Source: Brassica napus (taxonomy: Eukaryota > Streptophyta > Magnoliopsida > Brassicales > Brassicaceae). Taken from it: a stretch of 64,000 nucleotides of DNA. The DNA is taken from assembly GCF_020379485.1 (NCBI RefSeq), contig NW_026014632.1, positions 1 through 64,000 on the forward strand, in the 5' to 3' direction. Of the stretch, positions 24,101-36,623 are shown one piece after another (within the stretch, counting starts at the first letter, position 1; the number at the start of each line of letters is the position of its first letter). Made by a program: the position numbers and the translations under genes. A model generated the notes under the pieces. It saw nothing but the letters and a program-made list of their open reading frames with translations. It did no database searches and had not been told where the DNA came from.

Positions 24101-27100
24101 CCCACGGACGTCATGTGTGTACTGAACAGACAGCCCACGTGGGCCAAAATCACCCAAACTATCCAAGGAAGGGCCAACGTGCTGAGTCCAAGGACCAGCG
24201 TGCTGAGTCCAACGACCAGCGTGCTGATATATGTACTGAAGGACAGCCACGGACTTCCTGTGTGTGCTGACGGACACACACAGAGACACACACACGTCCT
24301 GTGTGTACTGAGGGACACACATAGACGTCCTGTGTGTGCTGACGGACAGCCATTGACAGCCACGAACGTCTTGTGTGTGCTGGCGGACACCCACAGACAC
24401 ACACAGACACAGACGGACAGCCACGGACGTCCTGTGTGTCCTGGCGGACACCCACAGACATCTTGTGTGTACTGAACAGACAGCCCACGTGGGCCAAAAT
24501 CACCCAAACAGTCCACGGGGAGGGCCAGCGTGCGGAGTCCAAGAACCAACATGCTGAAATGTGAACTGATGGACAGACACGGACGTCCTGTGTGTGCTGA
24601 CGGTCACAGACGGACACACACAGACAGCCACAGACGTCCAGTGTGTGCTGGCGGACACCCACGGACATCCTGTGTGTACTGACCAGACATCCCACGTGGG
24701 CCAAATCACCCGAACAGTCCACGGGAAGGGTGAGCGTGCTGAGTCCAAGGACCAACGTGCTTATATGTGTACTGATGGACCGCCACGGACGTCCTATGTG
24801 TGCTGGCGGACACCCACGGACATCCTGTGTGTACTGACCAGACATCCCACGTGGGCCAAAATCACCCGAACAGTCCACGGGAAGGGTGAGCGTGCTGAGT
24901 CCAAGGACCAACGTGCTTATATGTGTACTGATGGACAGCCACGGACGTCTTATGTGTGCTGACGGACACACACGGACACACACGGACAGCCCCGGATGTC
25001 CTGTGTGTGCTGACGGACACACACGGACGTCCTGTGTGTGCTGATGGACACCCACACACGTCTTGTGTGTGCTGACTGCTGACGGACACCCACAGACGTC
25101 CTGTGTGTACTGAATAGATAGCCCACGTGGGCCAAAATTACCCGAACAGTCCATGGGAAGGGTTAGCGTGCTGAGTCCAACGACCAACGTGCTGATATGT
25201 GTACTGATGGACAGCCACAGACGTCATATGTGTGCTGACGGACACACACGGACACACACGGACACACACGGAGCCACACGGACAGCCACGGATGTCATGG
25301 GTGTACAAATGAACACCCACGGACGTCCTGTGTTTGCTGATGGACACCCACGGACGTCCTATGTGTACTGAACAGACAGCCCACGTGGGCCAAAATCACT
25401 CGAACCGTCAACGGGAAGGGCCAGCATGTTGAGTCCAAGGACCAGTGTGCTGATATGTGTACTGATGGACAGCCACGGACGTCCTGTGTGTGCTGACAAA
25501 CACACACGGACGTCCTGTGTGTGCTGACAGACACACACGGACGTCCTGTGTGTGCTGATAGACAGCCTCAGATAGCCACGAACGTCCTGTGTATGCTGGC
25601 GGACACACACGGGTCTTACACAGCGTGCGGAGTCCAAGAACCAACGTGCTGAAATGTGAACTGATGGACAGACACGGACGTCCTGTGTGTGCTGACGGTC
25701 ACAGACGGACACACATGGACAGCCACAGACGTCCTGTGTGTGCTGGCAGACACCCACGGACATCCTGTGTGTACTGACCAGACATCCCACGTGGGCCAAA
25801 ATCACCCGAACAGTCCACGGGAAGGGTCAGCGTGCTGAGTCCAACGACCAACGTGCTGATATGTGTACTGATGGAGAGCCACAGACGTCATATGTGTGCT
25901 GACGGACACACACGGACACACACGGAGACACACGGACGTCCTGTGTGTGCTGACGGACACAAACAGACGTCCTGTGTGTGCTGACGGACACCCACACACG
26001 TCCTGTGTGTGCTGACTGCTGACGGACACCCACGGACGTCCTGTGTGTACTGGATAGACAGCCCACGTATGCCAAAATCACCCGAACAGTCCACGGGAAG
26101 GGGTTAGCATGCTGAGTCCAACGACCAACGTGCTGATATGTGTACTGATGGACAGCCACAGACGTCATGTGTGTGCTGACGGACACACACGGACACACAC
26201 GGACACACACGGACAGCCACGGATGTCATGTGTGTACAGACGAACACCCACGGATGTCCTGTGTGTGCTGATGGACACCCACGGACGTCCTATGTGTACT
26301 GAACAGACAGCCCACGTGGGCCAAAATCACCCGAACCGTCCACGGGAAGGGCCAGCATGTTGAGTCCAAGGACCAGTGTGCTGATATGTGTACTGATGGA
26401 CAGCCACGGACGTCCTGTGTGTGCTGACAGACACACGCGGACGTCCTGTGTGTGCTGACGGACACACACGGACGTCCTAGCCACGGATAGCCACGAACAT
26501 CCTGTGTATGCTGGCGGACACACACGGACACACACAGACAGCCACAGACGTCCTGTGTGTGCTGACGGACAGCCACAGAAAGCCACAGACGTCATGTGTG
26601 TGCTGGTGGACACCCACGGACGTCCTCTGTACTGAACAAACAGCCCACGTGGGCCAAAATCACCCAAACAGTCCACAGGAACGGCCAGCGTGCTGAGTCC
26701 AAGGACCAACGTCCTGATATGTGTACTGATGGATAGCCACGGACGTCCTGTGTGTGCTGACACACACAAACGAACACACACGGACAGCCACGGACGTCCT
26801 GTGTGTGCTGGCGGACACCCACAGACGTCCTGTGTGTACTGACCAGACAGCCCACGTGGGCCAAAATCACCCGAACAGTCCACGGGAAGGGTCAACGTGC
26901 TGAGTCCAAGGACCAACATGCTGATATGTGTACTGATGGACAGTCACGGACGTCCTGTGTGTGCTGACGGACACACACGGACAGCCTCGGACGTCCTCTG
27001 TGAGCTGATGGACACACACGAATGTCCTCTGTGTGCTGACGGACACCCACGGACGTCCTGTGTGTACCGAGAAGACAGCCCACGTGGGCCAAAATCACCC

Positions 27101-28836
27101 GAACAGTCCACGAGAAGGGCCAGGGTGCTGAGTCCAAGAACCAATGTGCTGATATGTATACTGATGGACAGCCACGGACATCCTGTGTGTGTTGACGGAA
27201 AACACAGACACACATGGACAGCCACGGACTTCCAGTGTGTGTTGACGGGACACACACGGACGTCCTGTGTGTGCTGACGGACACCCACAGACGTCATGTA
27301 TGTGCTGACGGACACACACGAACAGTCACAGACGTCCTTTGTGTGCTGACGGACAGCCACGGACGTCCTGTGTGTGCTGACGGACACACACGGACGTCCT
27401 GGGTGTGCTGACAGACAGCCACGGACAGCCACGAACATCCTGTGTATGCTGGTGGACACCAACAGACACACACAAACACATACGGACAGCCACATACGTC
27501 CTGTGTGTGCTGACGGACAGCCACAGACAGCCACAGACGTCATGTGTGTGCTGGCGGACACCCACGGATGTCCTGTGTGTACTGAACAGACAGTCCACGT
27601 GGGGCAAAATTACCCAAACAGTCCACGGGAAGGGCCAGCGTGCTGAGTCAAGTGACCAACGTGCTGATATGTTTACTGATGGATAGCCACGGACATCATG
27701 TGTGTGTTGACAGACACAGACGGACAAACACGGACAGCCACGGACATCCTGTGTGTGCTGGCAGACACCCACGGACGTCCTGTGTGTACTGACCAGACAG
27801 CCCACGTGGGCCAAAATCACCCGAACAGTCCACAGGAAGGGTCAATGTTCTGAGTCTAAGGACCAACATGCTGATATGTGTACTGATAGACAGTCACGGA
27901 CGTCCTGTGTGTGCTGACGGAGACACACGGACAGCCCCGGACGTCCTTTGTGTGGTGACGGACACACACGGACATCCTGTGTGTGCAGGCGGATACCCAC
28001 GGACGTCCTCTATGTACTGAACAAACAGCCCACGTGGGCCAAAATCACCCAAAAAGTCCACGAGAAGGGCGAGCGTGCTGAGTCCAAGGACCAATGTGCT
28101 GATATGTATACTGATGGACAGCCACCGACGTCCTGTGTGTTCTGACGGACACACATGGACACACATGGACAGCCACGGATGTCCTGTGAGTGCTGATGGA
28201 CACACAGGGACACACATGGACAGCCACAGACGTCGTGTGTGTGCTGAAGGACACACACGGACGTCCTAGGTGTGCTGACGGACACCCACAGACATCTTGT
28301 GTGTGCTGATGGACACACACAGACAGCCCACGTGGGCCAAAATCACCCAAACAGTCCCCGGGAAGGGCCAGCGTGCTGAGTCTATGGACCAACGTGCTGA
28401 TATGTGTACTGATGGACAGCCACGGACGTCCTGTTTGTGCTGATGGACACACACGGACAGACACGAATACACATGGACAGCCACGGATGTCCTGTATGTG
28501 CTGGCGGACACCCACAGACGTCCTGTGTGTACTGAACAGACAGCCCAGGATGTCCTGTGTGTGCTGAGTCCAAGGAACAACGTGCTGATATGTGTACTGA
28601 TGGACAGCCACGGACGTCATGTGTCTTCTGACGGACAGACACGGACACACACGGACAGCCATGGACAGCCACAGACGTCCTGTGTGTGCTGGCGGACACC
28701 CACGGACGTCCTCAGTGTACTGAACAGAGAGCCCACGTGGGCCAAAATCACCCAAGCAGTCCACTAGAAGGGCCAGCGTGCTAAGTCCAAGGACCAACGT
28801 GTTGATATGTATACTGATGAACAGCCACGGACGTCC
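21118..28836. repeat. large tandem duplication, copy B (~7.7 kb)
   Basis: This copy follows copy A head to tail and repeats the order of its modules and even its rare variants, such as the GGTCTTACACAGCG oddity at 17795 and 25612. In stretches compared by eye the copies differ at about one base in a hundred. A deletion of ~104 bp (about 28270-28330) removes one module group in B. The near identity points to a recent event. Confidence 0.88.
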
Positions 28837-29102
28837 TGTGTGTGCTGACGGACACACACGGACACACATGGACAGCCACGGACGTCATGTGTGTGCTGAT
28901 GGACACACATGAACGTCCTGTGTATGCTGACAGACACCCACGGACGTCCTGTGTGTGCGGACGGACATAGACGGACAGTCATGGACGTCCTGTGTGTGCC
29001 GAGAGACATCCACGGACAGCCCCAGACGTCCTGTGTGTGCTGGCGGACACCCACGGACGTCATGTGTGTACTGAACAGCAGCTGGGGTAAAATCACCCAA
29101 AC

Positions 29103-32029
29103 TGTCACGCCCCCAATCCTGGAAAGGATTTGTCGGGACGGCCATGGTTCGAGGAAACGTACCAGCCAGTCTTAGGACATCAAGGCAAGCGTTCCATGGT
29201 CGAGAAAGAAGGTTAAGAAGATAAGGAAACTTAGACTTAACCTTATATAAGCTAAGAGACAGCTAGGACGAGTAAGACGGTAACTGGACGAAGTAGACGA
29301 GTAGCTCGGCCAGCTCAACGAAGTTAGGTTTAGTTCACTCCAGCTCAGTCCCTACTAAATCACCTCCATTAGCTGGACTAGTAGCTCACTCAGCTGAGGC
29401 AGCTGGGAGTCAGCTCACCTCAGCTAGACGGACTGTTCGGGTTTTAGGCCGATGGTCCGGGTCCGGGTCAGTGGTGGGCTTTGAGGTCCGGCCATGAGGC
29501 CACGGGCTGTTGGGTCTTTGGACAAGGCTGTGGGCTAAGTCCAGGAGGCTTGGGGCGTGGGTTGGGCTTATGATCGACCCCAAACCCAATTAGAAAGGAC
29601 GATGGGATGCAAGTGGCCAAGGGGGCACAACCCTTGGCCGATGGTGCCCGTTCGATAGCAAGTCGTGCCTGTTCGTGGGGCAAGACTTACCCCCTCGTTT
29701 TCTATAAACATGGGGCCTCTCCTGTTGGTTTCATTATCCAATTCCAGAGTAAAATACTCAGACAAAAACGTAGAGAGAGAGAGAGAGAGAGAGTCTCGGC
29801 CAAGAGATCGGCCAGAAAAGGGACGGTCGTGGTGGTTTTGTATCTCCGGCAAGGAGAACGGTTTAAGAGAGAGGAGGCCGTGTGGTTATGAATACCCAAG
29901 GCATAGAGAAAGGTATGGAGAAGGACTCCAAAGCCGTGGTTCAGTCAGATAGGGTCAGTGGGTAACCACCGACTCATCGGCTAAGACAATCGGACAGTCC
30001 GAACCGGTCTAGCCATGGGCGTTTGAATTGTGTCCTATTCTTCTCATTCTTTTCATCCAATTCTTCTTCAACTCCTTCTGTACATTGGCTTCGCCTTGTT
30101 GATGTGTTGGGATTGGTTATAACCGTGGTTCTGGTAGAGTAATGCGGTCGCGGTCCATAACCGACGAGTTAGGCGCGCGCATGGTCTAAACCGGCCTCAG
30201 GTGATCCGATTGGATAGGGGCGGTTCTGTTCTGTTATGAACGGTTGCAACCCTTCCCTGAGCAGTCAAAATGGTTCATGACTTGGGTAGGTTAAGGCGTG
30301 ATCCTTTGGCCATAGGCCGGACACACGCACGGACCAGACAGTCCATACGGACGGTTAGGTCGAACGGTTGGAGCATCTGAATGGGTGCGAGATGCCAAGG
30401 GTCATGAGTTGCCAAGAGGCACGAGTGTCCAAAGAGTACTAGTTCCCAAAGGGTGTGAGTTCCAAACGGTGCCATTGGTTCAAGGCTTAGGCCGAACCAA
30501 GTGGACAGTCCGCGGCTGCATAGTCGAACGGACGGATGGTTAGTTTAACCGGAGTGTTGCATAGCAAGGTCTGATCGGTTGCAAGGCAATCCGGTTGGGT
30601 CTTGGGCCTTACTCTGTGGTATGGGTCCAGGCTTTGGGTCGGATCAGGTAAGAAGGTCCGTGAGACTTTGGGCCAGACTTATAACTGGCCGATCGCACCT
30701 ATCTCTTAACCAGACGGTTAGACGGGACTATGGACTATCCGACTATGGTTGGATGGTTCTAGTCGCAAAGGCTAAGTAGGATATCTTACAATCAACCTCG
30801 GGTTGGTGAGTAGGATAGGCGCCATATGCCTTATGTAGGGCGTAGACCCACATGATGGCAATGGAAGGCCGGTTATATCAGTACATGCTAAGTGGACGAA
30901 GGCTTATCAAGTCTAGTGGTCGGATCATGTTTCATGACGATGGTTCGATGGCCGAGCACTAGTATGGATAGTCACGTTTCTGGAGTAAGAGTATTGGTGT
31001 GATGCTTCTATATATCAACCTTGGTGTTGATAGCTTCGGTATTGGCTAAGAGCCATGACGAAGTGTATGGCTAGTAATATGTGTCGTAGACCATAGGTAC
31101 TAAGCCTAGGTGTGATTGTTAATGGAAAGCCGTAGATATGATCATTGGTTAGTATGGACGACTTGACCTCTGGATGATGGTTCAAGGTGTTGGAACTAAT
31201 CTGATTTAGGAATGCATCGGTTGGTATGAACAAGTCATATCTGTTGTCTGGGTTATATCTCAAGGCCGATCAGGCCAGATGATGACTCATCAGTTCCAAG
31301 TCATGTGAGGAAGGTTGGTTGATTGACTTAGGATCTAATGAGCTTTGTCAGTCCATAAGATGGACTTGGTACTATTGCCTATAAGGCAAAAGGATTTTGG
31401 ATTGTGCATGAGCCGAGAAAGGCCAGATGCAAACCCTTATCCTTTCAAAGACTTCTCAAAGGTTACTTAGGTCTTTGGGGATGGTTGCTTGAATGACTAA
31501 GTACCTAGGGGAGTTGTTTGATGCAGGAATCAAGATAAGGACCTTAAGTAAGATCATTGAGTGATCGTGGTCCAGCTGTCAAGCAAGATCAATTTGAGTC
31601 AATGGAGGACCGATGAGCTAATAAGCTCCATAGATGTGGCAAAGGTATGATCTAGCATTTTCTTATGTAGATCTAGATAGAATGGTTAAGGGGAATGGAA
31701 CCTCAGAATCGTATGGCTTGGTTTGGGTTTAGGATGGACCTTTAAGCTAATTGGAAGTTGAGTAAACTGACCAAGGCTAAGGTGATTCGACCAGACAAGT
31801 GTTAGATAGGTTTTAGACCAATGGTTTACTAGAGAATAATCCGCTGCGTATCTGTTGAAATGATCTAGGCTATTAATGACTAGGGAAGTCTTTAGCTAAG
31901 ATCTAAGTTAGCTCTAGCCTTTAGGCGATATTATAAATAAAGGGCAAAAATTAAGAGGTTCGGCCAGGAAGTGGACCGAGCGACGTGAGGCATCGACCGC
32001 GGCCTAGGAGGCCAGGATTGGGTCTTACA
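29103..32029 (+). repeat. LTR b, diverged 5' LTR of the LTR chain
   Basis: The LTR opens TGTCACGCCCCC and ends GATTGGGTCTTACA, and is followed by a PBS. It is collinear with LTR c to e but clearly more diverged, with its own substitutions throughout, so it is a different subfamily or an older copy. It follows directly on the minisatellite (AAAATCACCCAAAC), as a 5' LTR inserted in the array would. TATAAA lies at 29703-29708, and a (GA)n run at about 29773-29792. No gene is supported within it. Confidence 0.88.
29703..29708 (+). promoter_or_regulatory. TATA box of LTR b
   Basis: TATAAA at the same place in the LTR as in the sister copies, about 70 bases upstream of a GA-repeat stretch. Confidence 0.5.
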
Positions 32030-32640
32030 AGTTGGTATCAGAGCATGCTTGATCCTGTTTAGGACAACGCTCTAAGATGTTGGTTTCCAAACCCCAATTA
32101 TTTCTGAAAACTATGATGACTATGAAACCTTAGTTGGGGTGAGCCAAGAAAGAGTTGAGGTAAGCTAGGGTATGATGCTTGTGAATGTGGGAGTTCTAAG
32201 ATGAACCGGCTTAGCCAAGATACATTTTCCAAGGGCAAGATCCTAAAAACAGAAATGTTGGTCGATCTAGTTATTTAGAAGTAATAGACGGGTTGGAAGG
32301 GATGGAAGCAATGCAAAACTTGTTAATGGATTACCTGGACAAGGGAAGTAACATGGACCATAGAGTGGCTTAGGTTGAAATAAACGTGCAGCACTCTACT
32401 GAAGTTAAGTGTTATCCCTTGATGGCCGTTTATAATACGTAAATCATATGCAATGTTAAATCTGACTCAAAGGAGACACTACATGACCAGTACACGAGTC
32501 GACTTGTGATCAGATGGATCAGCTAGGACGCGGTATAAGTCAAGGTAGGTTTCCTTAGATCTAGTTGGATGGAATGAACCAATTCCAATCTGAATCCGTC
32601 CAAGGAAAAAAAATGAGGAAACTCATGATGTTTGTTCCAA
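32030..32640 (+). other. PBS and leader of the LTR b element
   Basis: The PBS TGGTATCAGAGC is at 32033-32044. The leader is collinear with 35891-36450 (landmarks AATTATTTCTGAAAACTATGATGAC, GTGCAGCACTCT and GGTTTCCTTAGAT), but no coding sequence follows. Near 32600 it breaks into an A-run and unrelated sequence before a piece of minisatellite. I see no gene here. Confidence 0.8.
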
Positions 32641-32644
32641 TCAA

Positions 32645-32772
32645 TGGACAGCCTGGCGGACACCCAGAGACACACACAAACATACACGGACAGCCTTGGA
32701 CATCCTGTGTGTGCTGACGGACAGCCACAGACAGCCACAGGACGTCCTGTGTGTGCTGGCGGACACCCACAC
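32645..32772. repeat. minisatellite fragment captured in the internal region
   Basis: About 130 bp of 10- and 21-bp modules (GGACAGCC, GGACATCC...GTGCTGAC, GGACACCCAC) lie isolated from the main arrays, between the leader above and an inverted protease fragment. One 21-bp module has an inserted base (CACAGGACGTCC). Confidence 0.9.
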
Positions 32773-33131
32773 CCACTCTTAAACTGCACCCTTCCTCTAT
32801 GACAGTCCAGAGTGGCCCGGTTCTTTCCAAGCCAGTCCATGCCTAATATCACCTCATGATTCTTAAGGCAGACCACAACCAGATCCATAGGCATAACTCT
32901 ATCCTGGATAACTATTGGGATATCCTTTACTCTCCCTAATGAATGCATTACGTGCCCACCGGCCGCATTCACTATGCAAGGATCATCCTCCGTTTCCATC
33001 TGGAACAACCCTTTTCCGATCATATCTGGGCTCACAAAGCTGTGTGTAGCTCCAGTATCAAACAGTACGTGTGTTTCCACACCACCAATACATAGGGTCC
33101 CTACATAAGACCCACCTTTTCTAATCATTTA
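32773..33131 (-). pseudogene. inverted protease fragment of a Tekay-like element
   Basis: On the minus strand the frame reads [20 protein letters not shown], the aspartic protease active site (Asp-Thr-Gly). It continues through [17 protein letters not shown] to RVQFKS, and then runs directly into minisatellite without a stop. It corresponds to residues 1-100 of the intact pol plus some codons upstream, but with many differences, so it came from another lineage member. Its orientation is opposite to the surrounding LTRs. The 201-codon chimeric frame is a by-product, not a gene. Confidence 0.85.
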
Positions 33132-33146
33132 ATCCATTCTAAGTTC

Positions 33147-35890
33147 TGTCATGTCCCCGATCCTGGATAGGATCGCCCGGACAGACTTTAGTGCGCGGAG
33201 ACGCACCAGTCAGGTCACATGACCTAAATACAAGCGTGTCATGGTCCGAAACGTGGTTAAGGGAATCAGGTATCTGGAACTTAACCAAATTAAGGCAGAT
33301 GCAAGCTCAAAGGAGCTGGACAAGCGAGCTGGTAGCTGGACGAGATCCAGGTGAAGCTCAATTGAAGTGGGTGATCAGAATGGATCATGGGAGAACTAAG
33401 TATAGGTATGTAAATAGACCAAGGGACTTAGAAGAATTGAAGAAGATAAAGGAAGCAAGCTGGACACAGTGTATAACAGCTGGGCGATGCAGTAAGCAAG
33501 CTCGACCAGCTAGGTGAACTGTAGTGCAGCTCAATGTAGCTCACAGAAGTGTAGGTCAGCTCCCTGAGCTGGATGGTCTAGCTCACTCAGCTGGGTCAGC
33601 TGGGGATCAGCTCAACTCAGCTGGACTGAGTGTTCAAGTCATGGGCAGTTGGGCCGGGTCTGGACAGTGGCCGGGCCATGTGGGCGACCCGGGTGTACCG
33701 ATGGGCTGGTTGGCTCTTGGGATTGAGCCAGGATCTTGGGAAATCCGTGTGGGCTTGTTTGGACTTGTCCAGGAGTGGATTGGCAAGCCCAGGGCGTCTG
33801 GAAACTGCCTGAGGCGAATAGGTATGATCTGGACCATTGATTAAATCAATGGCCAGAAATGATACCGAAAGGGTGCAACCTTTGGAAAGGTAACTGCCCC
33901 TTCTTCTATAAAAGGCAGGCAAGTCCGTGCCTTTTCAGGCACGCCAGGGCTTCCTCCTACACCCTGAAACACAAAGAAACACAGAGAAAAGACAGAGAGT
34001 TGGTCGGATTCCCAATCCAAGACCCATGGTGGTGTAAAGGTCATAAAGAGGCAGTTTTGGGAGAGATCAACGGGTGAAGTTATGAACGACTTTCTGGTGG
34101 TTTTGATCCGTGATGTTATCACCCAAAGCATCCGTGAGAACACACGCAAAAGGTGAGGAAAGAAGGTAGATGACCGGAATTCATTCCCAAAGGCCAAGAC
34201 AGCCTTAAGGAGAGAGGTGTGTGGGAGGGCAGTTTCATGGAAGTGCAAGGGGAGTTATGAACGACCCTGTGGTAGGTTTTCACCACGGATGAACACGTCC
34301 TAGGCTTCCCCTGTATCTTGGGAACACACGCAAATACCCAGGAGAGAAGGGAGAAGGCCGGACTTCCCTCACAATGGCATGAATAGCCTTGAAGGTGGAT
34401 GCAGTGTAGAAACTGGTTTCATGGAAGTTCCATGGAAGGGATCAGGGGTGCGACCCATGAATGGATCTTATCAATACAGGAGGTATGTGATAAGTACTGA
34501 TAGACGCGTGCACTGTAGGAGCATGGCCGAACATAATAAGGAAAGGCACTTGATCTAATCAGATCATGTATAAGGTAACTGATTTTATAATTACTTTCAA
34601 GGTTATGTTTCTGTCTCTTGTGGTGCGGTTAAGGCCAAGTATGGCACGCCCCTTGAAGACCATATGTTGTGATGTAAACTAAGGATCCAGGACCCTGAGA
34701 TAAGGGGCAGATCTTAGTTGATCTAACTCATCCATGTGGGATGGAAGTTAGAGGCCACTCATTGGATAGTGATCCATGTTGGATCATGGTGTGTGTGTTA
34801 GTTCTGATCATGGTGTGAATCAATGATCCGAATCATGGAGGAGACACATGGGCGAGAGCTAACTTAGATCATGGAACCAGCAGCAAGCCGTGGAGGCGAG
34901 TAAGGCTAGTACTAAGTGGCATGGACCACAAGTATGGGGCCGGTGTGTTTATCTAAAGAAGGCCGTGTGTAATCTTTTCTTTGGCAAGGATGGATGACCT
35001 GATCCATAGGTGATGGATCAAGGTGTCTGATCTGATTGATCAAAGGATGCACCGGTGGTAAGAGGAGGAATGATCGGCTTCGTTGGGACATGGTTCCATG
35101 GCCTGTTAGGTACGTGTGAAGACTCATCAGTTCTGGTTCATGTGGGGTGGTTGGTTGATTGACTCAGGATCTGGTGGGCGTTGTTATTCCATGAGCTGGA
35201 CTTGGTATCATAAGTTGATAAGGCAAAAGGATGTGGGACAGTGCATGAGCCGGTAAGGGCTAGATGCATGTCCTTAGCTGTTTGAAGATTGTTGGCTGTG
35301 GGGATTGTTGGGGATTGTTGGCTGAATGACTAAGTACCTAAGGGAGTTGTTTTGTGTGTGTAAAGGAGCGGGACGCAGTGTATGGCAGCTGGCCATAGCT
35401 CGGTCCTAGCTTAGTACGAGTGTGACAGCTCGATCAGCTCGTCTATGAGTTCATTCAGCTAGAGTAGCTGGGCCGATGAGCTAACAAGCTCCGTGGATGT
35501 GGCAAAGGTATGATCTAGCAATGTTGCATTGATCTAGATAGAATGGTTAGCGAAACGGAACCTCAGATTTGTATGACTTGGTTCGTGTTCAGAATCAACC
35601 TTGGAGCTAGCTGGTAGTTGAGTATACTAACCATTAGCTGAGGTGATTCGACCGGACAAGTATTAGATTGGTTATAGACCAATGGTTGATGATATTATTC
35701 CGCTGCGTATGTGTTGTATTGATCTAAGCTAGGAAAGACTATGGTAGTCTTGAGCTAAGATCTGAGTTAGCCCTCGCCTATGGGCGATGTTTTAAATAAA
35801 GGGCGAAAATTTTGAGAGGTTCGGTCAGGGTATCGACCGAGCGACATGAGGCATCGACCGCGGCCTAGTCGGCCAGGATCGGGTCTTACA
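33147..35890 (+). repeat. LTR c of the tandem LTR chain
   Basis: The LTR starts TGTCATGTCCCCGATCC and ends GATCGGGTCTTACA, 2744 bp. It is very close to LTR d and LTR e, but is shorter through deletions near 34850 and elsewhere. TATAAAA is at 33907-33913. It carries no PPT before it (the inverted protease piece abuts it) and is followed by a PBS, so it acts as a 5' LTR for the internal region at 35891. Confidence 0.92.
33907..33913 (+). promoter_or_regulatory. TATA box of LTR c
   Basis: TATAAAA preceded by a C/T-rich stretch (CCCCTTCTTC), conserved with 38907-38913 and 52524-52530. Likely core promoter. Confidence 0.6.
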
Positions 35891-35893
35891 AGT

Positions 35894-35905
35894 TGGTATC
35901 AGAGC
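35894..35905 (+). other. primer binding site, tRNA-iMet type
   Basis: TGGTATCAGAGC three bases after LTR c; the same as in the autonomous relative. Confidence 0.9.
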
Positions 35906-36623
35906 ATGCTTGATCCTGTTACGGACAGTGCTTAAGGATGCTGAGTTCCAAACCGAAATTATTTCTGAAAACTATGATGACTTGGAACCTTAGCTGTTGT
36001 CAGCCAAGGGAGAGTTGAGGTAAGATTGGGTTTCATGCTTGAGAACGGGGAAGTTCCAAGATGAGCCGGCTTAGCCAAGATACACTCTTCCACGGCAAGA
36101 CCCTGAAAACATAAAGGTTAGTTTATCTAGTTATTTGGGAATAGTAAACGGATTGGATGATGGACGCAATGCAAGATCTTTGTATGGACGACCTGGACAA
36201 GGGAAGTAACATGGACCAGAGAGTGGCTTAGGTTGAAAGAAACGTGCAGCACTCTCTTGGAGGTAAATGTTATCCCTTGGTGGCCGTTCAAAACAAGTGA
36301 GCATATGCAATGTTCATGTTAGTCTAAGGGAGACGCTACATGGCTAGTACATGAGTGGGCTTATGATCAGATGGATCAGCTTGGACTCAGTGTAAGTCAA
36401 GGTAGGATTCCTTAAGATTGAGTGAATGGAATGGATCAATTCCAAGAGGAATTGGAAACACGATGTTAAGTATCTTAGTATGATGAGGATTGAGGTATAC
36501 TATAAACACTTTTGTGAATGGTATGGGACGTTCACAGATGTGTGATGCTTTGGAGAATGGTATGGGACATTTTCCAAATGTGTGATCAAACCGAGATCCT
36601 ACTCATCTAAGTACTTAATGATC

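Larger units (their letters stand above)
12766..29102. repeat. modular minisatellite, main array (16.3 kb)
   Basis: The array is made of three kinds of block. One is a 10-bp module (GGACACACAC, GGACAGCCAC, GGACACCCAC and variants). The second is a 21-bp module (GGACGTCC, a TG run, then GTGCTGAC). The third is a linker of about 94 bp holding GCCCACGTGGGC, CAAAATCACCC, GTCCACGGGAAGGG and TGATATGTGTACTGAT. One 21-bp module is followed by one to four 10-bp modules, and after several such words a linker follows. The linker itself has an optional 21-bp piece (GAGTCCAAGG...GTGCT) present zero to three times. Several dozen linkers are present. Stops are rare in some frames on both strands, giving many ORFs of 60-342 codons; I see no domain in any of them and do not call them. 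No rRNA or tRNA gene lies inside. Confidence 0.97.

Noticed and set aside
12766..29102. CRISPR array
   Set aside because: The repeats are short, variable in order and without unique spacers of constant length, there are no cas genes, and the DNA is from a plant nucleus.
12766..29102. Intergenic spacer of rDNA with subrepeats
   Set aside because: No 18S, 5.8S, 25S or 5S sequence flanks or interrupts the array; its borders are LTRs and a retroelement gene.
12827..29145. Dozens of ORFs of 60-342 codons on both strands as genes
   Set aside because: They are translations of the minisatellite, overlap each other on opposite strands, have no domain, no ordinary codon use and no stable start, and many begin with non-ATG codons.
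29607..29952. Three overlapping ORFs of ~90 codons in LTR b
   Set aside because: They cross a GA repeat and the TATA region in several frames, which explains their openness; no homology is recognisable.
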